A stretch of 64,000 nt of DNA from Pseudoduganella lutea (lineage in GTDB: Bacteria > Pseudomonadota > Gammaproteobacteria > Burkholderiales > Burkholderiaceae_D), in assembly GCF_004209755.1 (NCBI RefSeq), contig NZ_CP035913.1:2790001-2854000 (forward strand), in the 5' to 3' direction. Numbering within the stretch: the stretch's first letter is position 1; each line of letters starts with the position of its first letter. A model generated the notes under the pieces. That model did no database searches. It was not told the origin of the DNA and worked only from the letters and a program-made list of their open reading frames with translations. Below, in pieces: positions 44,593 to 53,785 of the stretch. The position numbers were made by a program, and so were the translations under genes.

Positions 44593-45627
44593 TTACGCCA
44601 GGCGAGCGCTCGTGGTCAGGTTGCGTGCCATGCGCAGGACGAAGCGCAACCGGCTCCTGTCCCATGGTGTGAACCGTGGCAGTTGGAATGGATCCGGCCG
44701 GCCGCGGTTCGCGCCCCAGGAGGTCGACACTGCGCCTTCGAAACGCAGTTCGCGCGCCATCGCAACGTGGCGCGCTTCATAGTCCTCGCCCGGCTTGCCG
44801 TTCGGGTAGGCGAACAGCGGCACACTGGCGCCGATCATGTCTTCCAGCGCCAGCTTGCCCTGTGCAATTTCCTCGCGCGCTTCATCGTCCGGCAAGCGTG
44901 CCAGGATCGGGTGATTGACCGTATGCGCGCCGATCCCCATGCCAGCCGCGTGCAGCTTGCGCACCTGGCTGGTGTTCATCATCAGGTCATCCGGCAGTGC
45001 GACACCGGCCAGCGCCACCAGCCGGTCGACCTGCTGCTGGCGCTCGGCCATCGGCAGGTATTTCAATTGCCCGATCAGCGCGGGGATGGCTTGGCGGCGC
45101 TCGGCCAGCGTGTGCAGCGGATGCGCACCAAGGCCCAGCGGCGTGGCATCGAGCATGCCGCCGGGTGCGCGCCGAACCAGTTCATACACGCTGTCGTTCC
45201 ACATGCGACCGCCGTTCAGGAAACCGGTGGCCACGAAGAATGTGGCATGCAGGCCATGCCGCTGCAGGACGGGCAGCGCCACCTCGGCGTTGTCGGCATA
45301 GCCGTCGTCAAAGGTGATCGCCGCCGCCCGCGGCGGCAACGTGCCCTCCTTCGAGCGCCGTACCGCTTCCAGCAGGGGCAGCACATTGAAGTGCGATTTG
45401 AGCATGCCGACCTGCGCGGAAAATTCCACGGCATCGACCTCGCTCGGGAACAATGCATCCTTCTGGGGAAGCACACGGTGGAAGATCAGGATCGAGAGGC
45501 CGTGCCGGCCACCCGGCGACAGCAGCGACAGCAGGCTTTTCTCCAGCAGCGGGGCTTTGGTGGCGGGGGCGGCAATCGCAACGGCGGCAGCGGTCGCGGG
45601 CGCCGCATCGAGTTCAGGCTGTTTCAT
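44593..45627 (-). CDS. Polysaccharide deacetylase family protein
   Basis: The 344-residue protein is of the NodB-homology (CE4) type: AITFDDGYADN holds the catalytic base and first metal ligand, GIGAHTVNHPILARL the histidine pair, and FAYPNGKPGEDY follows. It should remove N-acetyl groups from amino sugars of the polymer or its precursors, a second such enzyme beside the DUF3473 one. The ATG at 45627 is chosen over 45681; it starts 14 bases inside the ligase gene. Confidence 0.9.
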   Translation of the reverse strand: MKQPELDAAPATAAAVAIAAPATKAPLLEKSLLSLLSPGGRHGLSILIFHRVLPQKDALFPSEVDAVEFSAQVGMLKSHFNVLPLLEAVRRSKEGTLPPRAAAITFDDGYADNAEVALPVLQRHGLHATFFVATGFLNGGRMWNDSVYELVRRAPGGMLDATPLGLGAHPLHTLAERRQAIPALIGQLKYLPMAERQQQVDRLVALAGVALPDDLMMNTSQVRKLHAAGMGIGAHTVNHPILARLPDDEAREEIAQGKLALEDMIGASVPLFAYPNGKPGEDYEARHVAMARELRFEGAVSTSWGANRGRPDPFQLPRFTPWDRSRLRFVLRMARNLTTSARLA

Positions 45628-46948
45628 GGCGGAGCTCTTCTTCTGGGGTCTTTTCATCCGGCGGATCGGGCTCGGGCGCAAGAGGATTGATGAGTGGTTT
45701 CGGCACCAGCACCTTGCGTTCGCGCTCGACGATCAGCTGGGTGGCCACCATTGCCGCCATCAGGTAATACGGCACGTCGAAATAGGTGAGGCTGAGGAAG
45801 GCGCCGCCGACCGCGAAGCCCAGCAGGCTGACCTGGACCATGCGCGCCAGGTTGCCGGCCCAGGCCAGTTCGGCAAACGGGGCGGAGCGGCTGATGATGC
45901 GCGAGCCGGCCAGCCAGGTGAGGATGCCGAGCGTGAGGTAAATCGCCAGCCCGCCCCAGCCGTGCTCACCCAGCACCTGGAAATAAATGCTGTGCGCGGC
46001 GTGGACATCCTCCGGGATCGGTGCATACAGCTGGAACACGTGGGAATCGTAGATCTCGAAACCGCCGCCCAGCGGCCGGTCATTGGCCAGGTGGAAAGCC
46101 ATCCACCATGCATTGATGCGGCCCATCGCCGACATGTCCTGCTCATACTCGTCGATAGTGTCGATGCGGGCGTGCCACTGCTCGGGCATGAAGACCAGCG
46201 CAACCGGTACGCAGAGGACCAGGAGTATGCCAAGCATGGCCTTGTTGCGGCTTTTCAGCCAAAGGAATGTCAGCATCGCCACCATCGCGATGGCCGCGCC
46301 ACGCGAATAGGACGCCAGCGATGCCAGCGCGCACAGCAGCATCGACAGGAGCATGGCGCGCTTCGCCCATTTGTGGGTGACCAGCGTGTACAGGTACAGC
46401 ATCAGCGGGATCGTCATCACCAATGCAAGCGCAATTTCATTGTTGCCGTCGATGAAAGTACCGATTGGCCCCCAGACGCGGTACTGGCCACCGCTGCGCA
46501 ACGTGAAGATGCCGCCCTTGACACCGTAGAAGCCGATCGAGACCACCACTGTCCAGATCAGCCATTCGACGTGCTTGCGTTTGCGCAGCAGCATCATGAC
46601 GACGATCGTCATGCCCATGATCTTCATGACCTTGATCAATTGCGGCATGATCTGGTCAGGATGGATCGCAAATGCCGCTGTCAGGCACATGTAGGCAATG
46701 AACGCCAGGAATGTGATGGTGACCGGTGTCAGGGGGTAGCGGTACTTGCGATGCGCGTTGGTCACCATCGCCGCCACGGTTGTCACCGCGATGATGGCGG
46801 CAAACGGAAATTCACGCGCAAAGCCCCACCCTTGCGTATGCGGGTTCATCACGCTGATCCAGATCCACATGACCATGCCGATCGAGGGACGCTTGAAGAT
46901 ATACGGCAGCGAACCAAACACCAGCAGCGTGATGATCACATCCCTCAT
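45614..46948 (-). CDS. O-antigen-ligase-like protein, exosortase-A-associated
   Basis: The 444-residue membrane protein belongs to the Wzy/WaaL superfamily; features include SIGMVMWIWISVMNPHTQGW near the N-terminus and the large periplasmic loop AWWMAFHLANDRPLGGGFEI before AAHSIYFQVLGEHGWGGL, typical of the exosortase-A-linked ligase family (the family often called TIGR03097). It joins glycan chains, either polymerising the repeat unit or moving it to an acceptor. It overlaps the CapK-like gene by ATGA. Confidence 0.92.
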   Translation of the reverse strand: MRDVIITLLVFGSLPYIFKRPSIGMVMWIWISVMNPHTQGWGFAREFPFAAIIAVTTVAAMVTNAHRKYRYPLTPVTITFLAFIAYMCLTAAFAIHPDQIMPQLIKVMKIMGMTIVVMMLLRKRKHVEWLIWTVVVSIGFYGVKGGIFTLRSGGQYRVWGPIGTFIDGNNEIALALVMTIPLMLYLYTLVTHKWAKRAMLLSMLLCALASLASYSRGAAIAMVAMLTFLWLKSRNKAMLGILLVLCVPVALVFMPEQWHARIDTIDEYEQDMSAMGRINAWWMAFHLANDRPLGGGFEIYDSHVFQLYAPIPEDVHAAHSIYFQVLGEHGWGGLAIYLTLGILTWLAGSRIISRSAPFAELAWAGNLARMVQVSLLGFAVGGAFLSLTYFDVPYYLMAAMVATQLIVERERKVLVPKPLINPLAPEPDPPDEKTPEEELRHETA

Positions 46949-48351
46949 GCCACCACGCTCCCGGTGGCTACCTTGCTGACCACATAGCGGAACTTGCCCG
47001 ATTTTTCCGGCGCGATCTCGGCGACCTGCATGACCTCGACCACGACGCCGGCACCGAGGCGTGCCTTGAAGCCGCGTTCGATCTGGCCCTGCAGTTTGCC
47101 GAACGCCTGGGCGTCGAGCGGTGCGGCAAGCACGACCTGCACGTGCGTCAGGTCCAGGCTTTCCTGGACGATCTTGAACGCCTGCACCTGTGGCAAGTCA
47201 CGCAGGATGTACACCAGCGCCAGCCCATGCATCACGGTGCCATCCTGGGCCACCAGGAAGTCGGTACTGCGGCCCTGGATTTCCTGCAGCAGCGGCAAGC
47301 CGCGCCCGCAGTTGCACTGCTCGGTTCCCAATACGCCGATATCGCCGGTGCGATAGCGGATGAACGGAAAGTCGCCGGTCGCCAGGTGCGTCACGACGAT
47401 CTCGCCGGCCTGGCCGCGCGGCACCGGCTTGCCATCGGGGTCGAGGATCTCGACGACGATATCCTCGGCGGTAATATGCATGCCGCCTTCGGGGCACTGG
47501 TGGGCAATGAAGCCGGCATCGCGGCCGCCATAGCCGTTGGCAACCGGGCAGCCGAACGTGTCGGATATCTGCGTGCGCTGTTCATCGTACAGCCGCTCGG
47601 AGGTGACAAAGGCCACGCGGATGCCCAGGTCGTCCATGCGCTGCCCTCTGGCACGGGCATGCCGGGCTATGTGGGACAGCGCTGATGGATAACCGAACAG
47701 CATGCGCGGCTTGTGGGCACGGATGCGGGCAACGAAGCCATCGAGCTTGGCCGCCGACATCTCGAACGCCGGCAGCAGGTGCGTGCGCAGCAGCAGGTCG
47801 CGCAGCGCGCGCACCCGGTCCTGCGCGCCGAGCTCGATCGGTGAACCCCATACGACGATTTCCGGATCGCCGATATCGACGTTCCACCAGCGTGTGGCAC
47901 GCCATTTCGCGGCCACGTCGTGGCTGACACGTTCCTTGCCAATGTAGAAGATCAGCGGTTCGCCACTGGAGCCGCCGGTGTTGAAGCGGGCAAGGCCCAC
48001 CGCATCGTCCGCCTTCAGGCGGTCGACATTGGCCCGGATGACCGACTTGTCCATCAGCGGCAACCGGGCCAGGTCGTCCAGGCTGCGCACGTCGCGCGCC
48101 GGATCAAAGCCGATTTGCGCGAACAGGTCGCGGAAATACGGAACCGACGTCCCGGCCCGTGCCAGCAGCCGGCGCAGGCGTTGCAGTTGCAGGTCGCGCA
48201 GCCGTTCTTCCGGCCAATACTGCGATTCCTCGAGCTGCTTGCGCACGGCCACGCTGCGATGCTGCTTGACGCGCTCGTGCAGCGGAAAAATCAGGTTGGT
48301 GACGAGCGCCGTGTAGGGCGCCGGACGAATGCGGGCATTCTGCATGCTCAT
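46945..48351 (-). CDS. CapK-like phenylacetate-CoA ligase family protein
   Basis: The 468-residue protein is an adenylate-forming enzyme of the PaaK/CapK group: the AMP-binding FNTGGSSGEPLIFYIG, the ANGYGGRDAGFIAHQCPEGG segment, and the GDFPFIRYRTGDIG motif near residue 350. CapK-type members occur in capsule loci and are thought to activate an acid that is then placed on the polymer. Its start overlaps the glycosyltransferase stop by ATGA. The acid is unknown. Confidence 0.9.
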   Translation of the reverse strand: MSMQNARIRPAPYTALVTNLIFPLHERVKQHRSVAVRKQLEESQYWPEERLRDLQLQRLRRLLARAGTSVPYFRDLFAQIGFDPARDVRSLDDLARLPLMDKSVIRANVDRLKADDAVGLARFNTGGSSGEPLIFYIGKERVSHDVAAKWRATRWWNVDIGDPEIVVWGSPIELGAQDRVRALRDLLLRTHLLPAFEMSAAKLDGFVARIRAHKPRMLFGYPSALSHIARHARARGQRMDDLGIRVAFVTSERLYDEQRTQISDTFGCPVANGYGGRDAGFIAHQCPEGGMHITAEDIVVEILDPDGKPVPRGQAGEIVVTHLATGDFPFIRYRTGDIGVLGTEQCNCGRGLPLLQEIQGRSTDFLVAQDGTVMHGLALVYILRDLPQVQAFKIVQESLDLTHVQVVLAAPLDAQAFGKLQGQIERGFKARLGAGVVVEVMQVAEIAPEKSGKFRYVVSKVATGSVVA

Positions 48352-49454
48352 GGCTGGCTCACCGCGGTAGTGCCGGCGCGAATGGCCAGCACGTGTTGAT
48401 AGACGGCGAGCAGGCGCGGACGCACGCTCGACCAGGTGAATTGCTGTACGTGCCGCAGACCGTTCTCGCGCAGCGACGCCGCCAGCGAAGGCTCGGTTGC
48501 CAGCCGCAGCACGGCAGCCGCCATCGCTTCCGGCGCATTCGGCGGCACCAGCAGCGCCGTGCGCCCGTCTTCGACGAGATAGGGCACGCCGCCAACATGC
48601 GTGCTGACCACGGGCACGCCGCAAGCCAGTGCTTCCAGGACGGAATTGGGCGTGTTGTCGACGAGGCTGGGATTGAGCATCACATCCGCGTTACGGTACA
48701 ACGCCGCCATGGCCGCGTTATCGACACGGCCGGTGAATGTGACGGCGCCTGCTATGCCCAGTTCCTCAGCCAGCCGTTCCAGCTCTTCGCGAAGCGGCCC
48801 GGAGCCCGCAATCACAAGGGTCGCATCAGGATGGCGTTCACGCACCAGGACAATGGCACGCAGCGCGGTGGCATTGTCGTAGATCGGTTCGAGGTTGCGG
48901 GCAACCAGCAGGCGCGGGCCCGCGCCGGTTTGCGTTTCCCGGGCCGATGAGAAGCGTTCCAGGTTGACGATGTTCGGTACGACTTGCGTTGCAAAGCCAT
49001 ATTTGCCGAACACGGCTTCCAGGAAACCGGACGGCACGATGACGGCATCCGTCCGTGCCAGGCTCGGTGCGACCCAACGGCGTGCGCGGGACAGGAAGCC
49101 ATCGGCTTCGCCCCCGCGATAATTCACGACGACCGGCTTGCCACGCAGATGCGCGATCCAGATCGCCGGCACGGCAAACAGGTGCCATGACCAGCCGGAG
49201 TTGGCCATCACGTGGAACACCTGTACTCGCCCGGCTGCGCGCCAGAGGGCGACCAGGTACGGCAAAAGTCGCGCCAGGGCGCGCAAGCCCTTGATGCGAC
49301 CAGCCCACGCCGGCTGGTAGGGCGCGTTGACCTGCACGGTCTCGACGTCGATCCCTTCGCCACGCAGCAAGGCGGCCAGTTGCAAGGTCTGGTTCGCCAT
49401 GCCGCCGGAGGGTGGAGGCAGAGGGCCGACGAGCCCGATCGACCGTGCCGTCAT
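48348..49454 (-). CDS. GT4-type glycosyltransferase
   Basis: The 368-residue protein has the GT-B fold with SIGLVGPLPPPSGGMANQTL at the N-terminus and the nucleotide-sugar site LNPSLVDNTPNSVLEALACG, with the two acidic residues spaced as in GT4. It should add one sugar to the lipid-linked repeat unit. It overlaps both neighbours by ATGA. Confidence 0.92.
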   Translation of the reverse strand: MTARSIGLVGPLPPPSGGMANQTLQLAALLRGEGIDVETVQVNAPYQPAWAGRIKGLRALARLLPYLVALWRAAGRVQVFHVMANSGWSWHLFAVPAIWIAHLRGKPVVVNYRGGEADGFLSRARRWVAPSLARTDAVIVPSGFLEAVFGKYGFATQVVPNIVNLERFSSARETQTGAGPRLLVARNLEPIYDNATALRAIVLVRERHPDATLVIAGSGPLREELERLAEELGIAGAVTFTGRVDNAAMAALYRNADVMLNPSLVDNTPNSVLEALACGVPVVSTHVGGVPYLVEDGRTALLVPPNAPEAMAAAVLRLATEPSLAASLRENGLRHVQQFTWSSVRPRLLAVYQHVLAIRAGTTAVSQP

Positions 49455-50716
49455 TTACGCTCTCCCGCTATCAGGTTGGCGTACACCTTGCGATACCGCG
49501 CCACGCTTGTCGCCCAATTGCGCTCGTTCTCGACGAAGCGCCGGCCTTGCTCCTTCAACTGCTGCCACTGCTCCGGTGCAGCCAGCAGTGCCAGCACCCT
49601 GCGCGCCAGCGCGGCGGCATCGCCTGCCGCGAACAGCACGCCGGTACGACCATCCTCGATCAGCTCGCGGTGCCCGCCCACGTCCGATGCAGCCAGCAAC
49701 CGTCCCTGCGCCATCGCTTCGAGTGGTTTCAGGGGTGTGACGAGATCCGTCAACCGCATCTTCAGGCGCGGGTAGCAAAGCACATCGACCAGGTTGTAGT
49801 AACGCTGCACTTCCTTGTGGGGTACCCTGCCCGTGAAGACCACCTGCCCCTCGATACCAAGGACCTTGGCCTGGGCGCGCAATGCGGCGTCCTGCGGGCC
49901 GCCGCCAACGAGCAGTACCCGCAATCCAGGCTGCTGTGCCAGCATTGCCGGCACCGCGTCGAGCAGCACGTTCAGGCCTTCATACGCATAGAACGAACCG
50001 ATGAAGCCCAATACGGTCTTGTCTTCGAGACCCAGCGTGCGTGCCAGTGCCTCATCGCGCGCACCGCCGACCGAGAAATCGCCGACATCGACCGCATTTG
50101 GAATCACCTCGATCTTTTGGGCGGGGATGCCGCGGCCCACGATCTCCGAGCGCAACCCCTCGCAGATCGTGGTCGCGGCATCGACGCGCTTCAGTGCCCA
50201 CGTTTCCATCGCCCGGGTAAGGCGGTAGCGCACCCCCCACTCCTTGCTGGTGCCGTGGTCCACGGCCGCATCTTCCCAGAAAGCGCGGATTTCATAGACG
50301 ACAGGAATGCCCAACTTGCGGCCCACGCGAAGCGCGGCCACCGCATTGAGGGCGGGCGAGTGCGCATGCAGGATATCCGGCTTGACTTCCTGCGCCACCT
50401 GCAGCAGGCGCGCAGCCAGCCGGTTGATCACGGCCAGCTGGTTCAGCACGGGCATCCGGGACAGCATGCCCAGCGCCGGTTCGGTACGGAAAAAGCGCAG
50501 CCCGTCGATGGTTTCTTGCGTGTCTCCTGTCATCTCGGCCGCCGCCGCATGCTTGGGGCTGGTGATGTGTTCTGTAATCCATCCGAGTGCGCGCTGCTGC
50601 TGCAGGATGGAACGCGTGCGGAATGTATAGCCGCTGTGCAGGGGGATCGAATGATCCAGCACGTGCAGGATCCTGAGCGGCCGGGAGGCGATGCCTGAAA
50701 TGTCGGACGTTCCCAT
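49451..50716 (-). CDS. Exosortase-A-system glycosyltransferase (TIGR04063-like)
   Basis: The 421-residue GT-B protein starts with RPLRILHVLDHSIPLHSGYTF and RTRSILQQQRALGW, the pattern of the family annotated as PEP-CTERM/exosortase A-associated glycosyltransferase, and ends in the donor-site region LVTPLKPLEAMAQGRLLAAS. It adds a sugar to the repeat unit. Only one base lies between the asparagine-synthase-like stop and its start. Confidence 0.92.
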   Translation of the reverse strand: MGTSDISGIASRPLRILHVLDHSIPLHSGYTFRTRSILQQQRALGWITEHITSPKHAAAAEMTGDTQETIDGLRFFRTEPALGMLSRMPVLNQLAVINRLAARLLQVAQEVKPDILHAHSPALNAVAALRVGRKLGIPVVYEIRAFWEDAAVDHGTSKEWGVRYRLTRAMETWALKRVDAATTICEGLRSEIVGRGIPAQKIEVIPNAVDVGDFSVGGARDEALARTLGLEDKTVLGFIGSFYAYEGLNVLLDAVPAMLAQQPGLRVLLVGGGPQDAALRAQAKVLGIEGQVVFTGRVPHKEVQRYYNLVDVLCYPRLKMRLTDLVTPLKPLEAMAQGRLLAASDVGGHRELIEDGRTGVLFAAGDAAALARRVLALLAAPEQWQQLKEQGRRFVENERNWATSVARYRKVYANLIAGERK

Positions 50717-50717
50717 A

Positions 50718-52613
50718 TTACGCCTGCATTTCTTTTTTCAGGAATGCTTCGAACATCAGCAGGGTCCAGATCGGCGCACTGTAATCGCGGCGGCCGGACT
50801 GGTGGTGTTCCACCATCTCGGCCAGGAAAGCCCCGTTGAACATGCCGGTGGCGGCCAGGTTAGGCCCCAGCAGCGAAGTGCGCACGCGTTCGCGCAACGG
50901 CCCGCGAAACCAGGCGGCCAGCGGCACCGCGAAGCCCTGCTTGCGGCGATACAGGATGTCATGCGGCAGGTACTTTTCCATGCTCTTCTTGAAGATGTAC
51001 TTGCCTTCGCTGCCTTTCAGCTTCAGGTCCGGAGACAGGCCGGATATCCATTCCACGAGTTGATGGTCCAGCAGCGGCACGCGTACTTCGAGCGCATGGG
51101 CCATGCTGGCACGGTCCACTTTCGTGAGAATGTCGCCAGGCAGGTAAGTCTTCATGTCGAGGTACTGGATCAGCGATAGCGGATCGTCCGTTGGCGAATT
51201 TTGGGCATGGCCGCGCATCACGTCGATCGCGCGATAGCCCTGCAGGCTGGTACGGAACTTGTCGGAGAACAGTTGGGCGCGCATTGCATCCGTCATGATC
51301 GACACGCCGTGGAAATAGCCTTCCACCAGGTCGCGCGACAACGATTCAAAGGTGCTCTTGGCGCGGAACACGCGCGGTGCCCAGTCGGCCTTCGGATAGT
51401 AACGCCCCAGCGTGCCGAACAACGGGCGGCGCAATGCGGAAGGAATGCGGCCGCGCACCCGCTCCTCGGCCATCGTGTAGCGGTAGCGACGATAGCCGGC
51501 CAGGTTTTCATCGCCGCCATCGCCCGACAGCGCCACCGTCACGCGTTGGCGCGCAAGCTGGCACACGCGGTAGGTGGGGATTGCCGAACTGTCGGCATAG
51601 GGTTCGTCATACAGGTCGGACAACGTGTCGAGCAGACCAAAATCGTCGGTATCGACGGTTTGCACGTGGTGATCGGTGCGGTATTGCTGCGCCACCTGTG
51701 CGGCGTAGGCCGATTCATCGAAAGCCCGGTCGCGGAAGCCGATCGAGCAGGTATTGACCGGAGCATTGTTCAGTCCCGCCATCATCGCCACCACGGCACT
51801 GGAGTCGACGCCGCCGGACAGGAATGCGCCCAGTGGCACTTCCGCCACCAGCTGGCTGCGCACGGAATCACGCAACCGCTCGACCAGCTCGCCCTGGGCA
51901 TCGCTTTCCGTCATCGCATGATGCAGCTTGAACGGCACATCCCACCAGCGCTGCGGCATCGCTAGGGGCGCGCCCACCTTCTGCAGCAACCGGTAGCCAG
52001 GCGACAACTTGAATGCCCCCTTGTAGATGGTCTTCGGTTCCGGCACGTAGCCGTAGGCAAAGTAATCCTCGACTGCGCAGGGATCGATCCCGCGTGGCAG
52101 GCCGGGCAGCGAGCGCAAGGCTTTCAGCTCGGAGCTGAAAGCAAACAACCCATCCGGCAGCATGGTGTAGAACATCGGCTTGACGCCCATGTGATCGCGC
52201 GCCAGGAACATCAACTGCTGGTTGCGATCCCACAGGCCGAAAGCGAACATGCCGCGGAAGCGCTCCACGCACGCTTCGCCCCACTCTTCCCAGGCATGCA
52301 CGATCACTTCGGTGTCGCTCTTCGTGCGGAATACGTGACCCAGTTCTTGAAGCTCAGCCGTCAGCTCGCGGTAGTTATAGATTTCGCCGTTGTAGCAGAC
52401 CATCACGCTGCCATCTTCGTTGCCGAGCGGCTGCTGGCCCATCGACAGGTCGATGACGGACAACCGGCGGTGACCGAAGCCGACGCCCGGCTCGCGATAG
52501 ATATCGCCCTCGTCGGGCCCCCGGTGGAACTGGGTATCGTTCATCCGCCGCAGCTGTGCCTCATCGATCTCGCGCCGGCCCTGCGTATCCAGCATCCCCA
52601 CTATTCCGCACAT
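50718..52613 (-). CDS. Exosortase-A-associated asparagine-synthase-like amidotransferase
   Basis: The 631-residue protein joins an N-terminal glutaminase domain (MCGIVG with Cys2 as nucleophile, then HRGPDEGD, CYNGEIYNY) to a C-terminal synthase domain with the ATP-pyrophosphatase loop LSGGVDSSAVVAMM. It is of the subgroup found only in exosortase-A loci. It probably amidates a sugar acid or a side group of the polymer rather than free aspartate. The start is fixed by Cys2. It overlaps the next upstream gene by 13 bases. Confidence 0.94.
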   Translation of the reverse strand: MCGIVGMLDTQGRREIDEAQLRRMNDTQFHRGPDEGDIYREPGVGFGHRRLSVIDLSMGQQPLGNEDGSVMVCYNGEIYNYRELTAELQELGHVFRTKSDTEVIVHAWEEWGEACVERFRGMFAFGLWDRNQQLMFLARDHMGVKPMFYTMLPDGLFAFSSELKALRSLPGLPRGIDPCAVEDYFAYGYVPEPKTIYKGAFKLSPGYRLLQKVGAPLAMPQRWWDVPFKLHHAMTESDAQGELVERLRDSVRSQLVAEVPLGAFLSGGVDSSAVVAMMAGLNNAPVNTCSIGFRDRAFDESAYAAQVAQQYRTDHHVQTVDTDDFGLLDTLSDLYDEPYADSSAIPTYRVCQLARQRVTVALSGDGGDENLAGYRRYRYTMAEERVRGRIPSALRRPLFGTLGRYYPKADWAPRVFRAKSTFESLSRDLVEGYFHGVSIMTDAMRAQLFSDKFRTSLQGYRAIDVMRGHAQNSPTDDPLSLIQYLDMKTYLPGDILTKVDRASMAHALEVRVPLLDHQLVEWISGLSPDLKLKGSEGKYIFKKSMEKYLPHDILYRRKQGFAVPLAAWFRGPLRERVRTSLLGPNLAATGMFNGAFLAEMVEHHQSGRRDYSAPIWTLLMFEAFLKKEMQA

Positions 52614-53785
52614 GATGTCACCGCCCCTCTTGTCTTGATCTTTCGTTCGCACAGGCTGTCATACATGCCCTGGTAGGCAGCGACCATCGCCGTCATGCTG
52701 TAGTTGCAAAGCACCCGTTCGCGGCCCGCGGCACCGTGACGGGCCACCAATTCCGGCGAAACGGCGTAGCGCGCAAGTGCCGCCGCCATCGCTTCGGGAT
52801 CGGAGGGCGGCACCAGCATGCCGGTGACACCGTCGTCGATCACCTCGGGGATACCGCCGACGCGCGTGCCGACGACCGGCAAAGCGCTTGCCATTGCTTC
52901 GAGCGCGGAACCGGGCGTGCCCTCGGCAATCGACGACATCGCGAATACGTGCAGGCTGCCCAGGATTTGTGCAATATCGGTGCGGGCACCCGGCAGCCAG
53001 GCCACGTCATTCAGGCCAAGCCCGGCAACCTTGGACCGCATCGTTTCCAGCAAGGGGCCATCACCGACGATCGCCAGCCGCAGCGGCAGGTGAGGTAACC
53101 GGGCACGCAGCAGGGCGAAGGCATCGATCAGCGCGGCATGGTCTTTCACCGCCTGTATCCGGCCAACGGTACCGATGACCAGATGCCCTGGCTCGAATGG
53201 CCAGTGCTCCGGCAATGCCACCTCGCCTGGCGCGTGTGGACGGAAGCGTTCCGCGTCGATGCCGTTCGCCAGCATCCGGCTCTTGTGCGCAGGCACGCCG
53301 ATGACGTCCCGGTTCCATGTGTCCATCGCCGCCGAATTCGCGTAGCAGCAATCGTAGAACGGCACCATCAGGCGGCGCAGCGCGTTATGTTTGCGATTGG
53401 TGCCGTGTGGATCATCATGATCCCGGCCATGAGCGCCATTGACACGCACCGGCACGCCCGCCAGCAATGCGGCCGGGCCGTATTCAACGGCGGACAGATT
53501 GTACGAATGCAGCACGGCTGGACGCAAACCGCGCAACAGGCGCCAGAGCGCCACGTGCGTTCCCGGCGATTGGCCAGGCTGCTTGTGCAGCGCATGGATC
53601 GTCACGTCGGCGCGCATGATTTTCCTGGCAAAGGCGGGGTTGAAATCGGTCAGGCAAACGATCGCGTGCCGATAAGCACTGGCCGGCATGCGGTTGATCC
53701 GTTCCACCAGCAGCGTTTCCAACCCGCCAAAATCGAGCCGGTAGATCAGGTGGACGATGAGCGGGGCGTCGTTCATGGTGGTCAC
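52601..53785 (-). CDS. Exosortase-A-system sugar transferase (TIGR03088-like)
   Basis: The 394-residue GT-B protein starts LIVHLIYRLDFGGLETLLVE and holds the GT4 donor region FAMSSIAEGTPGSALEAMAS. The beginning matches the family annotated as PEP-CTERM/exosortase A-associated glycosyltransferase 2. It overlaps the xrtA stop by ATGA. An in-frame ATG at 53776 is also possible as the start. Confidence 0.92.
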   Translation of the reverse strand: MTTMNDAPLIVHLIYRLDFGGLETLLVERINRMPASAYRHAIVCLTDFNPAFARKIMRADVTIHALHKQPGQSPGTHVALWRLLRGLRPAVLHSYNLSAVEYGPAALLAGVPVRVNGAHGRDHDDPHGTNRKHNALRRLMVPFYDCCYANSAAMDTWNRDVIGVPAHKSRMLANGIDAERFRPHAPGEVALPEHWPFEPGHLVIGTVGRIQAVKDHAALIDAFALLRARLPHLPLRLAIVGDGPLLETMRSKVAGLGLNDVAWLPGARTDIAQILGSLHVFAMSSIAEGTPGSALEAMASALPVVGTRVGGIPEVIDDGVTGMLVPPSDPEAMAAALARYAVSPELVARHGAAGRERVLCNYSMTAMVAAYQGMYDSLCERKIKTRGAVTSCAE

